Assembly (NCBI GenBank): GCA_046052145.1
Contig: JBJOMW010000006.1
Location: forward strand, 102,907-166,906
DNA: 64,000 nucleotides
Reading direction: 5' to 3'
Origin: Falsiroseomonas sp046052145
GTDB lineage: Bacteria > Pseudomonadota > Alphaproteobacteria > Acetobacterales > Acetobacteraceae
The notes under the pieces were generated by a model. It made no database searches and had not been told where the DNA came from. It saw only the letters and a list, made by a program, of their open reading frames with translations. This document shows positions 1 through 11,185 of the stretch, in pieces (position 1 is the first letter of the stretch; the number at the start of each line of letters is the position of its first letter). The translations under genes were made by a program, and so were the position numbers.

Positions 1-64
1 CCTGTATCAGATGCGCCCGGATCGCGGTGATGCGCTGGCCGGCGGTCGGTGCGCCCGGGCTCAT
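1..64 (-). CDS. possible 5' end of an unidentified gene leaving the window
   Basis: An open minus-strand frame begins with ATG at 64 and runs off the left edge after 21 codons (MSPGAPTAGQ, then RITAIRAHLIQ). A weak purine-rich stretch (GGGATGAG) lies upstream of the ATG. It points the same way as the SDR gene upstream of it, so it could be the next gene of that transcript. Too little is visible to name a family; the RITAIRAHL helix would suit several enzyme N-termini. It may be a chance frame. Confidence 0.3.
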   Translation of the reverse strand, partial: MSPGAPTAGQRITAIRAHLIQ

Positions 65-271
65 GGCAAGCTCATCCCAGCGTCGCAGATAAGCGTCCCC
101 AAGCACGCGAGCTCCGCGCGGTACCGCGCCTTCTGGACCCGGCGGCGACCTCACGGTGGTCATCCGCTCGCGAAGGGTCGAAGGATGGCTGGAGCGGCAT
201 GCTGCGCCTCATGTGGCAGGACCTTGGCGCGGAACCATTATCACCGGCCATTTGGTCCCTGGCTGAGGCCC

Positions 272-1045
272 TCAGGGCATGTGCAGGCCGCCATTCACCT
301 CGATGATCTGCCCTGTGACGAAGGAAGAGAGCTCGCCGGAGGCCAGGTAGAGATAGGCACCGACGCACTCCTCCACCGTTCCCTGGCGGCGCATGGGCGT
401 CATGCGCAGCGCGGCCTCGAGTTGGTGCGGTGGAGTCGTCCAGCTCTTGTTGGGCTTGTCGATCACGCCGGGCGCCACGGCGTTCACGCGGATGTTGAAG
501 CGCGCCACCTCCTTCGCCAGACCGCGTGTGAAGGAGGAAACGAAGCCCTTCGCCGCGGCATACAGAACCGACCGGCCGCCCCCGCCGTTCCGCGCGGCAA
601 GTGAGGTGGTGGAGATGATCGCACCCCCGCCGGCCGCTTCCATGATCGGCAGCGCTGCCCGCGAACAGGCGAAGACCGAGGTCGCGTTCAGCGCCATCAC
701 CTGGTCGAACAGGAGATCAGCCGCATCGCGGATCGGGCTGCGATCCACCACACCGCCGGCATTGTTCACCAGGACATCGAGGGCGCCGAGGGCCGCATGC
801 GCCTCCTGCACCAGCCGCCCGCAGGCCTCCCGGTCGCGCACATCGGCGCGCAGCACCACAGCAGTGCCGCCGGCGGCGCGGATGTCGGCGGCCACCTGCT
901 CGGCCTGCTCCATATTGCTGTTGCCATGCACCGCGACGCGCATGCCCTGGGCGCCGAAGCCGCGCGCGACGGCCGCCCCGATCCCCGTTGAGGAGCCCGT
1001 CACCAGCACGGCCTTCCCGGCCAGATCGCCAACCTGCACCGCCAT
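272..1045 (-). CDS. SDR family oxidoreductase
   Basis: A 257-residue classical short-chain dehydrogenase/reductase, expected to be a cytoplasmic NAD(P)-dependent alcohol/ketone oxidoreductase. Visible motifs are the Rossmann glycine run TGSSTGIG near the N-terminus, NNAG, and the catalytic set around STTSLAARN and YAAAKG, with the usual C-terminal FVTGQIIEVNGG. The frame is open much further upstream, but the ATG at 1045 is chosen because GGGGGA precedes it and the protein then starts just before the Rossmann fold. It diverges from the peptide-type ABC operon that starts at 1134, so the two may share regulation and substrate. The substrate is not evident. Confidence 0.9.
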   Translation of the reverse strand: MAVQVGDLAGKAVLVTGSSTGIGAAVARGFGAQGMRVAVHGNSNMEQAEQVAADIRAAGGTAVVLRADVRDREACGRLVQEAHAALGALDVLVNNAGGVVDRSPIRDAADLLFDQVMALNATSVFACSRAALPIMEAAGGGAIISTTSLAARNGGGGRSVLYAAAKGFVSSFTRGLAKEVARFNIRVNAVAPGVIDKPNKSWTTPPHQLEAALRMTPMRRQGTVEECVGAYLYLASGELSSFVTGQIIEVNGGLHMP

Positions 1046-1074
1046 CCGCTTTTCCCCCCGCTGAAGAATCCGGC

Positions 1075-1105
1075 TTGCCGCCCACCAAAGAATGCATTTT
1101 ATAAT
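1075..1105 (+). promoter_or_regulatory. candidate sigma-70 promoter of the first ABC importer operon
   Basis: TTGCCG at 1075-1080 and a perfect TATAAT at 1100-1105, with a slightly long 19-base spacer, lie 28 bases upstream of the ATG at 1134. The AT-rich stretch around 1092-1110 stands out from its GC-rich surroundings. Transcription would start near 1112. Assigned by eye. Confidence 0.45.
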
Positions 1106-1133
1106 CCACAACAACGATACCAGGGGGAAGGGC

Positions 1134-3179
<2,046 letters not shown>

Positions 3180-3193
3180 GGGAGGGCCATCGG

Positions 3194-4147
3194 ATGCTGC
3201 GCTACCTTGGCCGCCGCCTGATGCTGATGATCCCGACGCTACTGGGTGTCGCGCTTCTGACCTTCGTGATGCTGCGCGTCGTGCCTGGTGACGTGGTGGA
3301 GGTGAAACTCCGTGCCGATGGCGGGCATGTGACGCAGGAGTTGATCGAGCGGGAGCGTGCGCGTCTTGGGCTCGACAAGCCGCTGCCGGAGCAGTTCCTG
3401 GATTGGATGAAGGGCCTGGTCACGCTCGATCTTGGGAAGTCCATGTGGACCGGCCGGCCCGTAGCCGATGAGATCGGGGCGCGCATCGGGCTGACGCTGC
3501 AGGTCGCGGTCATGGCGGCGATCGTCGCGGTGCTGATCGCCATCCCGCTCGGCACCATCTCCGCGCTCTTCCGCGACAGTTGGGTGGACTATGCCGTCCG
3601 CATCTTCACCATTGCGGGGCTGGCGACGCCGGCCTTCTGGCTCGGGATGCTGATCATCCTGCTGCTGCTGACCGCCTTCAACTGGTCGCCGCCCGTCACC
3701 TACACGCCGTTCCATCAGGATCCGCTGAAGAACCTGTCGCAGCTGATCTGGCCGGCGCTGGCGGTCGGCTACCGCTACGCGGCGGTCGTGGCGCGGATGG
3801 TGCGCTCCTCCATCATCGAGGTGATGCGGGAGGACTACATCCGCACGGCGCGCGCCAAGGGTGTCTATGAGCGGCTGGTGGTCGCCCGGCATGCCATGCG
3901 CAACGCGCTGCTGCCGGCGATCACGTTGATCGGCCTTGAGTTCGCCTTCCTGATCGGCGGGCTGGTGGTGACGGAGCAGGTCTTCAACCTGAACGGCATC
4001 GGGCGGCTCTTCGTCGAGGCGGTCTCACGCAACGACTTCATGCTGATTCAGGCGCTGGTGATGCTGCTGGCCGTGGTCTTCGTCTCGGTCAACCTGATCA
4101 TCGACATGCTCTACGGCCTGCTCGACCCGCGCGTGCGGCACGGCTGA
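3194..4147 (+). CDS. peptide-type ABC importer permease, DppB type
   Basis: A 317-residue inner-membrane permease of the DppB/OppB family. It begins MLRYLGRRLMLMIPTLLGV, the usual first helix, has the family segment EVMREDYIRTARAKG (the EAA loop that contacts the ATPase) near residue 210, and ends LLDPRVRHG. The ATG at 3194 has GGGGAGG upstream and lies 14 bases after the ATPase stop, so it is cotranscribed. Pairs with the DppC-type permease that follows. Ligand unknown. Confidence 0.95.
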   Translation: MLRYLGRRLMLMIPTLLGVALLTFVMLRVVPGDVVEVKLRADGGHVTQELIERERARLGLDKPLPEQFLDWMKGLVTLDLGKSMWTGRPVADEIGARIGLTLQVAVMAAIVAVLIAIPLGTISALFRDSWVDYAVRIFTIAGLATPAFWLGMLIILLLLTAFNWSPPVTYTPFHQDPLKNLSQLIWPALAVGYRYAAVVARMVRSSIIEVMREDYIRTARAKGVYERLVVARHAMRNALLPAITLIGLEFAFLIGGLVVTEQVFNLNGIGRLFVEAVSRNDFMLIQALVMLLAVVFVSVNLIIDMLYGLLDPRVRHG

Positions 4148-4158
4148 GGGGAGACGCG

Positions 4159-5061
4159 ATGTCCGCCACCACCGTACCGATCCGTACCAGCAGCGCAGGG
4201 CGCGCCGGCGTTTTGGGCCGCGTCCTGGCCTTCTGCCGCGCGCAGCCGCTCGGCGCCGCCGGCGCCATCGTAATCCTGCTCATGGCGGTTGCCGCGGTTT
4301 GCGCGGAGTGGATCGCCCCCTACGAGCCCGAGGTGATCGACTTCGGCTCCATGCTCGCACCACCCTCTATCGAGCATCCCTTCGGCACGGACGCCTTCGG
4401 CCGCGACATCTTGACCCGTATCATCTATGGCGCGCGCACGGCGCTGACGATCGGGTTCCTGTCGTCCTTCATCGGCTGCTCGCTCGGTTCGCTGCTCGGC
4501 ATCGCATCCGCCTATTTCGGCGGAAAGGCGGATCTGTTCATCCAGCGCTTCGTGGACATCGTTCTGTCCTTCCCGATCATCGTGCTGGCCCTCGTGGTCG
4601 TGGCGGTGCTGGGCAAGGCGCCCCTGTTCGGCGTGGACCTGAACCTTGTCTTCGCGATCGCCATTCCGATTATTCCGCGCGCCTGCCGCGTGGTGCGCTC
4701 CGCAGCGCTGTCGGTGCGCGCGATGCCCTATATCGATGCGGCGCGAGCGGGCGGGTATTCGTCCACCCACATCATCCTGCGTCATATGGCGCCGAACGTG
4801 CTTGCGCCCTACCTGATCCTGCTGACCGCCTATGTCGCGCAGGCGATTCTGCTGGAGGCATCGCTTTCTTTCCTCGGCCTCGGCGTGGCCGAGCCGAAGC
4901 CGGCCTGGGGGCTGATGCTCGCCGGCGACAGTTCGAATTTCTACCAGGAAGCGCCGTGGATGATCATCTTCCCCGGCCTTGCCATCTCGCTCGCGGTCTT
5001 CGCCTTCAACCTGTTCGGCGACTCGCTGCGCGATTGGCTCGACCCGAAGTTCCGCACCTGA
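4159..5061 (+). CDS. peptide-type ABC importer permease, DppC type
   Basis: A 300-residue DppC/OppC-family permease. It has a cytoplasmic N-terminus, one early helix, the periplasmic HPFGTDAFGRDILTRIIYG motif typical of the family, an EAA-type loop (MPYIDAARAGGYSSTHII) and the C-terminal FNLFGDSLRDWLDPKFR signature. The start ATG is 12 bases after the DppB stop with GGGGAGA upstream. It should form the heterodimeric channel with the preceding gene product. Confidence 0.95.
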   Translation: MSATTVPIRTSSAGRAGVLGRVLAFCRAQPLGAAGAIVILLMAVAAVCAEWIAPYEPEVIDFGSMLAPPSIEHPFGTDAFGRDILTRIIYGARTALTIGFLSSFIGCSLGSLLGIASAYFGGKADLFIQRFVDIVLSFPIIVLALVVVAVLGKAPLFGVDLNLVFAIAIPIIPRACRVVRSAALSVRAMPYIDAARAGGYSSTHIILRHMAPNVLAPYLILLTAYVAQAILLEASLSFLGLGVAEPKPAWGLMLAGDSSNFYQEAPWMIIFPGLAISLAVFAFNLFGDSLRDWLDPKFRT

Positions 5062-5117
5062 CGGACAAGAACAACAACACGCACGACAACAAGCACAAGC
5101 AGATGAGGAGGGACGTC

Positions 5118-6728
5118 ATGACACATGGTACCGCCGGGATCACGCGCCGCGCTGCGCTGCTGGGCATCCCGGGTCTCGCGCTCGGCTCCGCCGCGCTGGC
5201 GCAAACCGGCCAAACGCCGCAGCGGGGCGGGATCCTGACCTTCGCCGTGGGCGCCGAGCCGCCGACCTACGACCTGCATCAGACGGGCACCTTCGCCGTC
5301 ATGCACCGCCTCGCGCCGCATTACTCGACGCTGCTCGGCTACGAACCGGGTAACTACCCGAACATCGTGGGCGACCTGGCGGAGAGCTGGACGATCGCGC
5401 CGGACCTGATGACCTACACCTTCCGCATCCACGCCAATGTGCGCTTCCACGACGGCACGCCCCTGACGGCCGAGGATGTGCGCGTCAGCTACGAAAGGCT
5501 GCGGAATCCGCCGCCCAGCGTGAAGTCGGACCGCCAGCCCGCCTTCGAGCAGATCGCCTCAATCGAGACGCCGGATGACCGCACCATCGTCTTCCGCATG
5601 AAGAAGGTGGATGCGTCCATCATGGACACCTTCGCCTCGCCCTGGAACTCGATCCACAGCGCGGCGCGGCTGCGGCAGGATCCGAACTTCCCGGTGCGCA
5701 ACGTGATGGGCAGCGGCCCCTTCCGCTTCGTCGAGCACGTCGCGGGATCGCATTGGGTCGGCGCGCGCTTCGACGGCTATTTCAAGCCGGGTCGCCCGTA
5801 TCTGGATGGCTTCCGCGCCATCACCATGTCGCCCTCCGCCATGGTTAATGCGCTGTCGGGGCGGCAGATCAATGCCGAATTCCGTGGCTTCACGCCGAAT
5901 GAGCGGGACCGGATCGTCCGCGCCCTCGGCGACGAGGCGAAGGTCCACGAGAGCAGCTGGATGCTGCACATGATCATGAGCTTCAACTGCGAGAAGCCGC
6001 CCTTCAACGACCCGCGCGTCCGCCGCGCCCTGTCGCTGGCACTCGATCGCTGGGGCGGTTCGGCCAATCTCTCGCGGATCTCGCAGCTGGGCGCCGTCGG
6101 TGGGCTGGTGCGTCCGGGCAGCGTCTGGTCCGCAACGCCAGAGGAGATGCAGCGCTGGCCCGGCTATGGCCGCGACATGGCGGCGAACCGGGCCGAGGCA
6201 CGGCGCCTGCTGCGCGAAGCAGGGCACGAGAACCTGTCCTTCACGCTGCTCAACCGCAACCACCAGCCCTACGTCACCTCCGGCATCTTCATCATCGACC
6301 AGCTGCGCCAGATCGGCGTACGCGTGGAGCACCAGCAGGTGGAACTCGCCGCCTGGTACGCCGCGCAGGGCAGCGGCGGCTATGAGGTGATGGTGGACAG
6401 CTTCACTCAGTTCAGTGACGACCCGACGAATGTGCTGGTGAAGTACATCTCCATGGATCGCGCCTCCATCGCGACCCAGCGCATGCAGGACCGCGAGCTG
6501 GATGCGATGTTCGATGCCCAGGCGCAGGAGGTGAACCCGCAGGTCCGCAAGCAGATCCTGCGGCGCTTCGAAGCGCGGGCGATGGAGCAGGCCTATGCTG
6601 TTCCGCTGCTCTGGTGGCAGCGTATCGTCGTCATGAATGCGCGCGTCCAGGGCTGGTCCATGGCGCCGACGCACATGATCTACCAGGACCTTGCGGATGT
6701 CTGGCTGCTGCCGGAGCGGCGGGGCTGA
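5118..6728 (+). CDS. ABC importer periplasmic substrate-binding protein, SBP family 5
   Basis: A 536-residue extracytoplasmic solute-binding protein of the DppA/OppA (family 5) class. The N-terminus carries a twin-arginine signal (ITRRAALLGIPGLALGS, then a probable cleavage at ALAQT). The body shows RGGILTFAVGAEPPTYDLH, the family segment YTFRIHANVRFHDGTPLTAEDV and NDPRVRRALSLALDR. GAGGAGGG upstream selects the ATG at 5118. It delivers the ligand to the importer encoded just upstream. The ligand is unknown; this class binds peptides, glutathione, opines, nickel and many other compounds. Confidence 0.93.
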   Translation: MTHGTAGITRRAALLGIPGLALGSAALAQTGQTPQRGGILTFAVGAEPPTYDLHQTGTFAVMHRLAPHYSTLLGYEPGNYPNIVGDLAESWTIAPDLMTYTFRIHANVRFHDGTPLTAEDVRVSYERLRNPPPSVKSDRQPAFEQIASIETPDDRTIVFRMKKVDASIMDTFASPWNSIHSAARLRQDPNFPVRNVMGSGPFRFVEHVAGSHWVGARFDGYFKPGRPYLDGFRAITMSPSAMVNALSGRQINAEFRGFTPNERDRIVRALGDEAKVHESSWMLHMIMSFNCEKPPFNDPRVRRALSLALDRWGGSANLSRISQLGAVGGLVRPGSVWSATPEEMQRWPGYGRDMAANRAEARRLLREAGHENLSFTLLNRNHQPYVTSGIFIIDQLRQIGVRVEHQQVELAAWYAAQGSGGYEVMVDSFTQFSDDPTNVLVKYISMDRASIATQRMQDRELDAMFDAQAQEVNPQVRKQILRRFEARAMEQAYAVPLLWWQRIVVMNARVQGWSMAPTHMIYQDLADVWLLPERRG

Positions 6729-6743
6729 CGCATGACCCGGCGT

Positions 6744-6808
6744 CCTGAGACCGCAGGCAGCCAGGGACGGCGCAGTGCGCCGGCGCTGGCGCGCGCCCGG
6801 GTCTCAGG
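6744..6808. terminator. bidirectional terminator candidate between convergent genes
   Basis: CCTGAGACC (6744-6752) pairs with GGTCTCAGG (6800-6808), and inside lies a second perfect hairpin, CGGCGC-AGT-GCGCCG (6768-6782), flanked by CCAG/CTGG. The structure sits where the binding-protein gene and the GntR gene converge and overlaps the GntR stop codon. There is no strong T tract, as is common in high-GC genomes. Confidence 0.55.
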
Positions 6809-7451
6809 CGGCTGGGGCCGCCAGTTGCTCGCTTGTCAGCAGGTCGTGCCAGCCGCTTTCGATATGCGCGACCATCTCGTCCACCGCTGCGTCGTGGTCG
6901 CCGGCCTCGACGCAGCGCAGGAAGCGCTCATGCTCCTCGATGTTCTTCATCCGGAAGCCGCCGCGCTCCTGGATGATGAAGGGGTAGCGCGCCCAGAGCA
7001 CGCGGACGAACTGCAAGGTCTGCGGCCGGTCCGCCAGCTCGTACAGGCGAAAGTGGAAGCGGTAGTTTTCCGTCCGACTGGCGAGGCGCGGGCCGCCGGG
7101 CGAGATATTGGCGATCACCGCCTGGCTGTCTCGCAGCGCCGCCAGCGTCGGACGGTCCATGCGCTTCAGCGCGCGCGCCGTCAGCTCCCGCTCCAGCATG
7201 ACGCGCAGCTCGAAGGTCTCGCGGGCCGTTTCTTGCCGTATCAACGGGACAATGAGGCCCTTGTGCGAGATCGCCTCGACATAGCCTTCCGCGCCCAGCA
7301 TGTGCAGCGCCTCGCGCACCGGCGTGATGGATACGCCGAGTTCCTGCGCGAGCTCCCCCTGCTTGAGCTTGGTGCCCCGCGGGTAGATCCCGGCGATGAT
7401 CCGCTCGCGGATGATGTCCGCGACCTGGTCCTGCTTGGTCTTGAACGCCAT
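6804..7451 (-). CDS. GntR family transcriptional regulator, FadR/FCD type
   Basis: A 215-residue regulator. The N-terminal winged helix-turn-helix is plain (VADIIRERIIAGIYPRGTKL, then LAQELGVSITPVREALHML and GYVEAISHKGLIV). The remainder is an alpha-helical FCD effector domain with histidines in FHFRLYELAD, EEHERFL and VAHIESGW that could ligate a metal. It diverges from the CoA transferase operon starting at 7610 and most likely controls that operon and itself. A 24-bp candidate operator lies between them (7532-7555). The effector is presumably an organic acid or acyl-CoA of the pathway. Confidence 0.92.
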   Translation of the reverse strand: MAFKTKQDQVADIIRERIIAGIYPRGTKLKQGELAQELGVSITPVREALHMLGAEGYVEAISHKGLIVPLIRQETARETFELRVMLERELTARALKRMDRPTLAALRDSQAVIANISPGGPRLASRTENYRFHFRLYELADRPQTLQFVRVLWARYPFIIQERGGFRMKNIEEHERFLRCVEAGDHDAAVDEMVAHIESGWHDLLTSEQLAAPAA

Positions 7452-7531
7452 TCAACCAGCCTCTTGTCGCGATGCCGTGCCGGCCATGGCCCGTATCCGC
7501 GGACCCTGTGCCTGCGGCATCGCTTCGCATT

Positions 7532-7555
7532 CGGCAATATAAATTATGTCCAAAT
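7532..7555. promoter_or_regulatory. candidate operator/promoter element shared with 37909-37932
   Basis: An AT-rich 24-bp stretch in the divergent GntR/CoA transferase interval matches, at 20 of 24 positions, the reverse complement of 37909-37932 in the IclR/SDR divergent interval. Read on the minus strand its conserved core is TGGAC-N-TAAT-NN-ATATTGCCG. CATAAT inside it could serve as a -10 box reading toward gntR. Function is inferred from position and conservation only. Confidence 0.45.
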
Positions 7556-7609
7556 CCCGCGCCACAAGGCCCGCGCCCTGGCGCGCGCCCGCGCGGCAGG
7601 AGATCGCCC

Positions 7610-8749
7610 ATGACGGATGGCTTCCGCCCCTATTCCGGGGTGCGCGTGCTCGACATGACGCACAACCTGGCGCGCTACGCCACGCGGCTTTTTGCCGACC
7701 TTGGAGCCGAGGTCATTCGCATTGAGCCGCCGGGAGGTCTGCCAGACCGGACGCGCGACACGGCGGCCGTACCGGGCGGGGCGGAGGCCTTCGCCTTCCA
7801 CAACGCGTCCAAGAAGAGTGTGGTGCTGGACCTGTCGACCAATGCCGGCCGCGCGGCGCTGGCCGATCTGGCGCGTGAGGCGCAGGTGGTGGTGCTGGAG
7901 CGTGGCGGCCCGCTTGGCGCCGCCGATATTGCCTGGCTGCGGAGCCTCAATCCGACCTCTGTCATCACTCATGTGTCGCCCTATGGCATCGGCGGGCCGC
8001 TGGAAGGCGCGCCGGCCTCCGACCTCACGCTGCAGGCGGCAGGCGGCATCGCCTGGATGACCGGCCGCGGGGAGGAGCCGCCGCTGCGCCTGCCGGCGGG
8101 CCAGGCTGGCATGGTGTGTTCGGTCTACACCGCCGTCGCAACCGCCGTGTCGCTGATGGATGCCGAGACGCGCGGCCGTGGGCACATCCTCGATGTCTCC
8201 GCGCAGGAGGCGATCGCGCATTCGCTGCAAAACGCGATCCAGGTGTGGGACCTGGAACGCCGCATCTCTCATCGCGCCGGAGAGGGCACGCGCGACGCGT
8301 CCGAGAACATCTATGCCTGTCGCGACGGGCATGTCTTCCTGGCCTCACCGCCGACCAACGGCGTGTCCTGGAAGTCGCTGGTGGCCTGGATGGCGGAGCG
8401 CGGGCACCCCTCGGCAGAGGCCTTCAGCCAGCCGCAATGGCTGGACCGCAAATGGCGCAACCGGCCGGAGGCGCGTGCCGAGTTCAAGCCGCTGTTCGAA
8501 GCCTTCACCCGCGACCTGACGCGCGACGAGTTGGTGGAGAATGCGCTCAAGCGGCGCATCGTCATGTCTGCGGTCAATCGTGTGCGCGACGTGCTCGACG
8601 ACCCGCAACTGGCCTATCGCGACTACTTCGTGCGCCTCGGCGGGGACGGGCCGCTGTTCCCCGGCGCGCCCTACAAGATGTCCGAGCTGGTCTGGCGCCC
8701 CGCGCCTGCGCCCGCGCTCGGCGAACATGACGCGCTGGTGCGCGGCTGA
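7610..8749 (+). CDS. CaiB/BaiF family CoA transferase (first of two)
   Basis: A 379-residue family III CoA transferase. Members move CoA between organic acids through an aspartyl-CoA anhydride on a conserved Asp, here probably Asp195 in HILDVS. Other family features are the N-terminal VRVLDMT...LFADLGAEVIRIEPP and the segment KSVVLDLSTNAGRAAL. AGGAGA seven bases upstream fixes the ATG at 7610. It begins a four-gene run with a second CoA transferase, a thiolase-like protein and a DUF35 protein, which suggests activation and cleavage of an organic acid. The two transferases may work as a pair or act on different acids. Confidence 0.92.
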   Translation: MTDGFRPYSGVRVLDMTHNLARYATRLFADLGAEVIRIEPPGGLPDRTRDTAAVPGGAEAFAFHNASKKSVVLDLSTNAGRAALADLAREAQVVVLERGGPLGAADIAWLRSLNPTSVITHVSPYGIGGPLEGAPASDLTLQAAGGIAWMTGRGEEPPLRLPAGQAGMVCSVYTAVATAVSLMDAETRGRGHILDVSAQEAIAHSLQNAIQVWDLERRISHRAGEGTRDASENIYACRDGHVFLASPPTNGVSWKSLVAWMAERGHPSAEAFSQPQWLDRKWRNRPEARAEFKPLFEAFTRDLTRDELVENALKRRIVMSAVNRVRDVLDDPQLAYRDYFVRLGGDGPLFPGAPYKMSELVWRPAPAPALGEHDALVRG

Positions 8750-8766
8750 CGCGGCAGGAGACGAGC

Positions 8767-9987
8767 ATGCGCCCCGATTTCCTCAAGGGTATCCGCTTCA
8801 CTGACCTGACCTGGGCCGGTGCCGGTCCCTTCGGCACCAAGGTCTTCTCCGATTTCGGCGCTGAAGTGCTGAAGATCGAGACGATGTCGCGCCCTGATCC
8901 GGTCCGCCTCGGCGGGCCGTTCCGGGACGGCATCGCAGGCACCAACCGCAGCGGCTACTTCGCCAGCCGTAACACCGGCAAGAAGTCCATCGCCCTCGAC
9001 CTCAAGCAGGATGAAGCGCGGGAGATCGCGCTGAAGCTGATCGCGCAATCCGACGTGGTCAGCAACAATTTCGGCCCGGGTGCGATGGAGCGCCTTGGCC
9101 TGACCTATGAGGAATGCCGCAAGGCCAAGCCCGACATCATCTACCTGTCCATGCCGATGTATGGAGAGGATGGGCCGCTGGCGAATCTCCTCGGCGTCGG
9201 CATGACCATCGCCGCAGTGACCGGCATGATGTGGATGACCGGCTATGGCCGGGGCGAGGCGCCGATCGGGCCGGGCACGCATTTCCCCGACCATGCGGCG
9301 AACCCCTATCACGCTGCCTTCGCCGTGCTCGCGGCGCTGCGCCATCGGCGCATGACCGGGCGAGGGATGAAGATCGACCTGAGCCAGGTCGAATCCACCA
9401 CGAATTTCGTCGGCCCCAATGTCGTCGAGGCCGCGACGCACGACCGGGAGCCCGAGCATACCGGCAACCGATCCCGCCGGGATGCGCCGCACAACGTGTT
9501 CCGCTGCGCGGGCGAGGATGCGTGGTGCGCCATCGCGGTGGAAAGCGATGCTGAGTGGCTGGCACTGGCCGCCACGATCGGCCGCCAGGACCTGGCCGCG
9601 CGGCCCGATCTCCGCGGTGCCGCCGGGCGCCTCGCGGCGATGGCCGAGTTGGAGGCTGCGGTCGGCGCCTGGACCGCGACGCGCGGCGCGACGGACGCGG
9701 CGCGCACGCTGCAGACTGCAGGCGTTCCGGCCGCCCGCGTCTCCTCGGCGCGCGATCTGGTGGAGGAGGACGAGCAGCTTGCGGCGCGCGGCTATTGGCA
9801 GCGGCTGGATCATCCCGAACTCGGCCGATCCGTCTTCACCTCGCCGCCCTTCCGCATCGACGGCGGGCGGCTGGAGCTGGAGCGCCCGCCGCTGTTCGGC
9901 GAACACACGGAGGAGGTGCTGACGCGCCTGCTCGGCATGAGCCGCGATGAGATCGCGAGCCTCGCGGAGAGGAAGATCCTGGCATGA
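8767..9987 (+). CDS. CaiB/BaiF family CoA transferase (second of two)
   Basis: A 406-residue family III CoA transferase, homologous to but clearly diverged from its upstream neighbour. It has IRFTDLTWAGAGPFGTKVFSDFGAEVLKIE at the N-terminus (broken here only by description), KKSIALDLKQDEAREI, and the likely catalytic Asp204 in KIDLSQVES. AGGAG lies upstream of the ATG, which follows the first transferase by 17 bases. Its stop overlaps the next start as ATGA, so translation is coupled to the thiolase-like gene. Substrate unknown. Confidence 0.92.
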   Translation: MRPDFLKGIRFTDLTWAGAGPFGTKVFSDFGAEVLKIETMSRPDPVRLGGPFRDGIAGTNRSGYFASRNTGKKSIALDLKQDEAREIALKLIAQSDVVSNNFGPGAMERLGLTYEECRKAKPDIIYLSMPMYGEDGPLANLLGVGMTIAAVTGMMWMTGYGRGEAPIGPGTHFPDHAANPYHAAFAVLAALRHRRMTGRGMKIDLSQVESTTNFVGPNVVEAATHDREPEHTGNRSRRDAPHNVFRCAGEDAWCAIAVESDAEWLALAATIGRQDLAARPDLRGAAGRLAAMAELEAAVGAWTATRGATDAARTLQTAGVPAARVSSARDLVEEDEQLAARGYWQRLDHPELGRSVFTSPPFRIDGGRLELERPPLFGEHTEEVLTRLLGMSRDEIASLAERKILA

Positions 9988-11180
9988 ACAGCGCATCCCC
10001 CGCTTTTGGTGGCCGTCACCCGAGCCCGCGCAATCGGCGCGCCGCCGCCGTGATCGGCGTTGGCCACACTGATTGGGTCCGTGACTGGGAACGCTGCCGC
10101 GCCGGCGAGCAGCCGGATGATTCGCTCGGCTACGGCCTCTCGGCCTTCCGCAATGCGCTCAAGGACGCGAATATCAGCCGCGACGAGATCGACGGCCTGA
10201 TCGCCGGCCCGACCACCGCCTATGAACGCATGGGCGAGCTGGCCGGGATCAACCCGCGCTGGGGCGACCAGGCCGATGCCGTGCTGGCCGTCGCGCAGGC
10301 CGTCATGGCGATCGAGGCTGGTTATGCCGAGGTGGTCGCGCTGATCTATGGCAACGACCAGCGCAGCGTCGGCACGCAATATGGCGGGCCGGAGGCGATG
10401 GGCGGCAACGCCTTCCTGTCCTACGTCTATCACTCCCCCTGGGGCTTCACCTCCCAGGGCGCGCTCTATGCTCTGACGCTGCAGAGCTACAAGCAGGCGC
10501 GCGGCTTCACCGAACGCGAGATGGGCGAGGTGTCGGTCGCGCAGCGCGGCTGGTCCTCGATGAATCCGAACGCCATCCAGCGCAAGCGCATCACGCTCGA
10601 GGACTACATGGCCTCCCGCTACGTGTGCGAGCCGCTGCATCTGTTCGACTACTGCCTGATCAACGATGGCGGCGTCGCGCTGATCATCGCGGAGGCGGAG
10701 CGCGCCAAGAAGATCTGCCGCAACCCGGTGTTCATCGAGGGCGTCGGGCGCTTCGACCTGAATCGCGGGGCCACCAGCCTCGAGCCGCGGATCGACGATT
10801 TCTACCTGCCCGCGCAGCAGGCGGCCGCGGCACAGTCCTATGCCGTCTCAGGCCTTGGGCCGAAGGACATGGACATCCTGCAGGTCTATGACAGCTTCTC
10901 CGTCCATGTGCCGCTCGCCCTGGAAGGCTATGGGTATTGCGGCGTCGGCGAGGCCGGGAAGTTCCTCCGCGAAAGCCGCATCGGCCCGGGCGGGAAGCTG
11001 CCCACCAACACCGGCGGTGGGCATCTCAGCGAGACCTATATGCAGGGCTGGGCGCACCAGATCGAATGTGTGCGCCAGCTCCGCGGCGAATGCGGGGAGC
11101 GCCAGGTGCAGGGCGCGCGGCACGTCCACTACACCTCCGACGTCGCCGGCAAGTGCTTCTCGGTCATCTACGGAGTGTGA
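9984..11180 (+). CDS. thiolase-like protein, SCP-x/lipid-transfer type
   Basis: A 398-residue member of the thiolase superfamily of the type that partners DUF35 proteins. It starts AAAVIGVGHTDWVRD and ends in a degenerate glycine-rich motif, GGGHLSETYMQGW, where true thiolases have GG-GHP-GASG. The region where biosynthetic thiolases carry the nucleophilic Cys reads EVVALIYGNDQRS with no Cys, so ordinary thiolysis is doubtful unless another residue serves. The start overlaps the CoA transferase stop (ATGA). It probably acts in one complex with the Zn-ribbon protein encoded next, perhaps as an aldolase or acyl-transfer component. Confidence 0.88.
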   Translation: MNSASPAFGGRHPSPRNRRAAAVIGVGHTDWVRDWERCRAGEQPDDSLGYGLSAFRNALKDANISRDEIDGLIAGPTTAYERMGELAGINPRWGDQADAVLAVAQAVMAIEAGYAEVVALIYGNDQRSVGTQYGGPEAMGGNAFLSYVYHSPWGFTSQGALYALTLQSYKQARGFTEREMGEVSVAQRGWSSMNPNAIQRKRITLEDYMASRYVCEPLHLFDYCLINDGGVALIIAEAERAKKICRNPVFIEGVGRFDLNRGATSLEPRIDDFYLPAQQAAAAQSYAVSGLGPKDMDILQVYDSFSVHVPLALEGYGYCGVGEAGKFLRESRIGPGGKLPTNTGGGHLSETYMQGWAHQIECVRQLRGECGERQVQGARHVHYTSDVAGKCFSVIYGV

Positions 11181-11185
11181 GCGCC

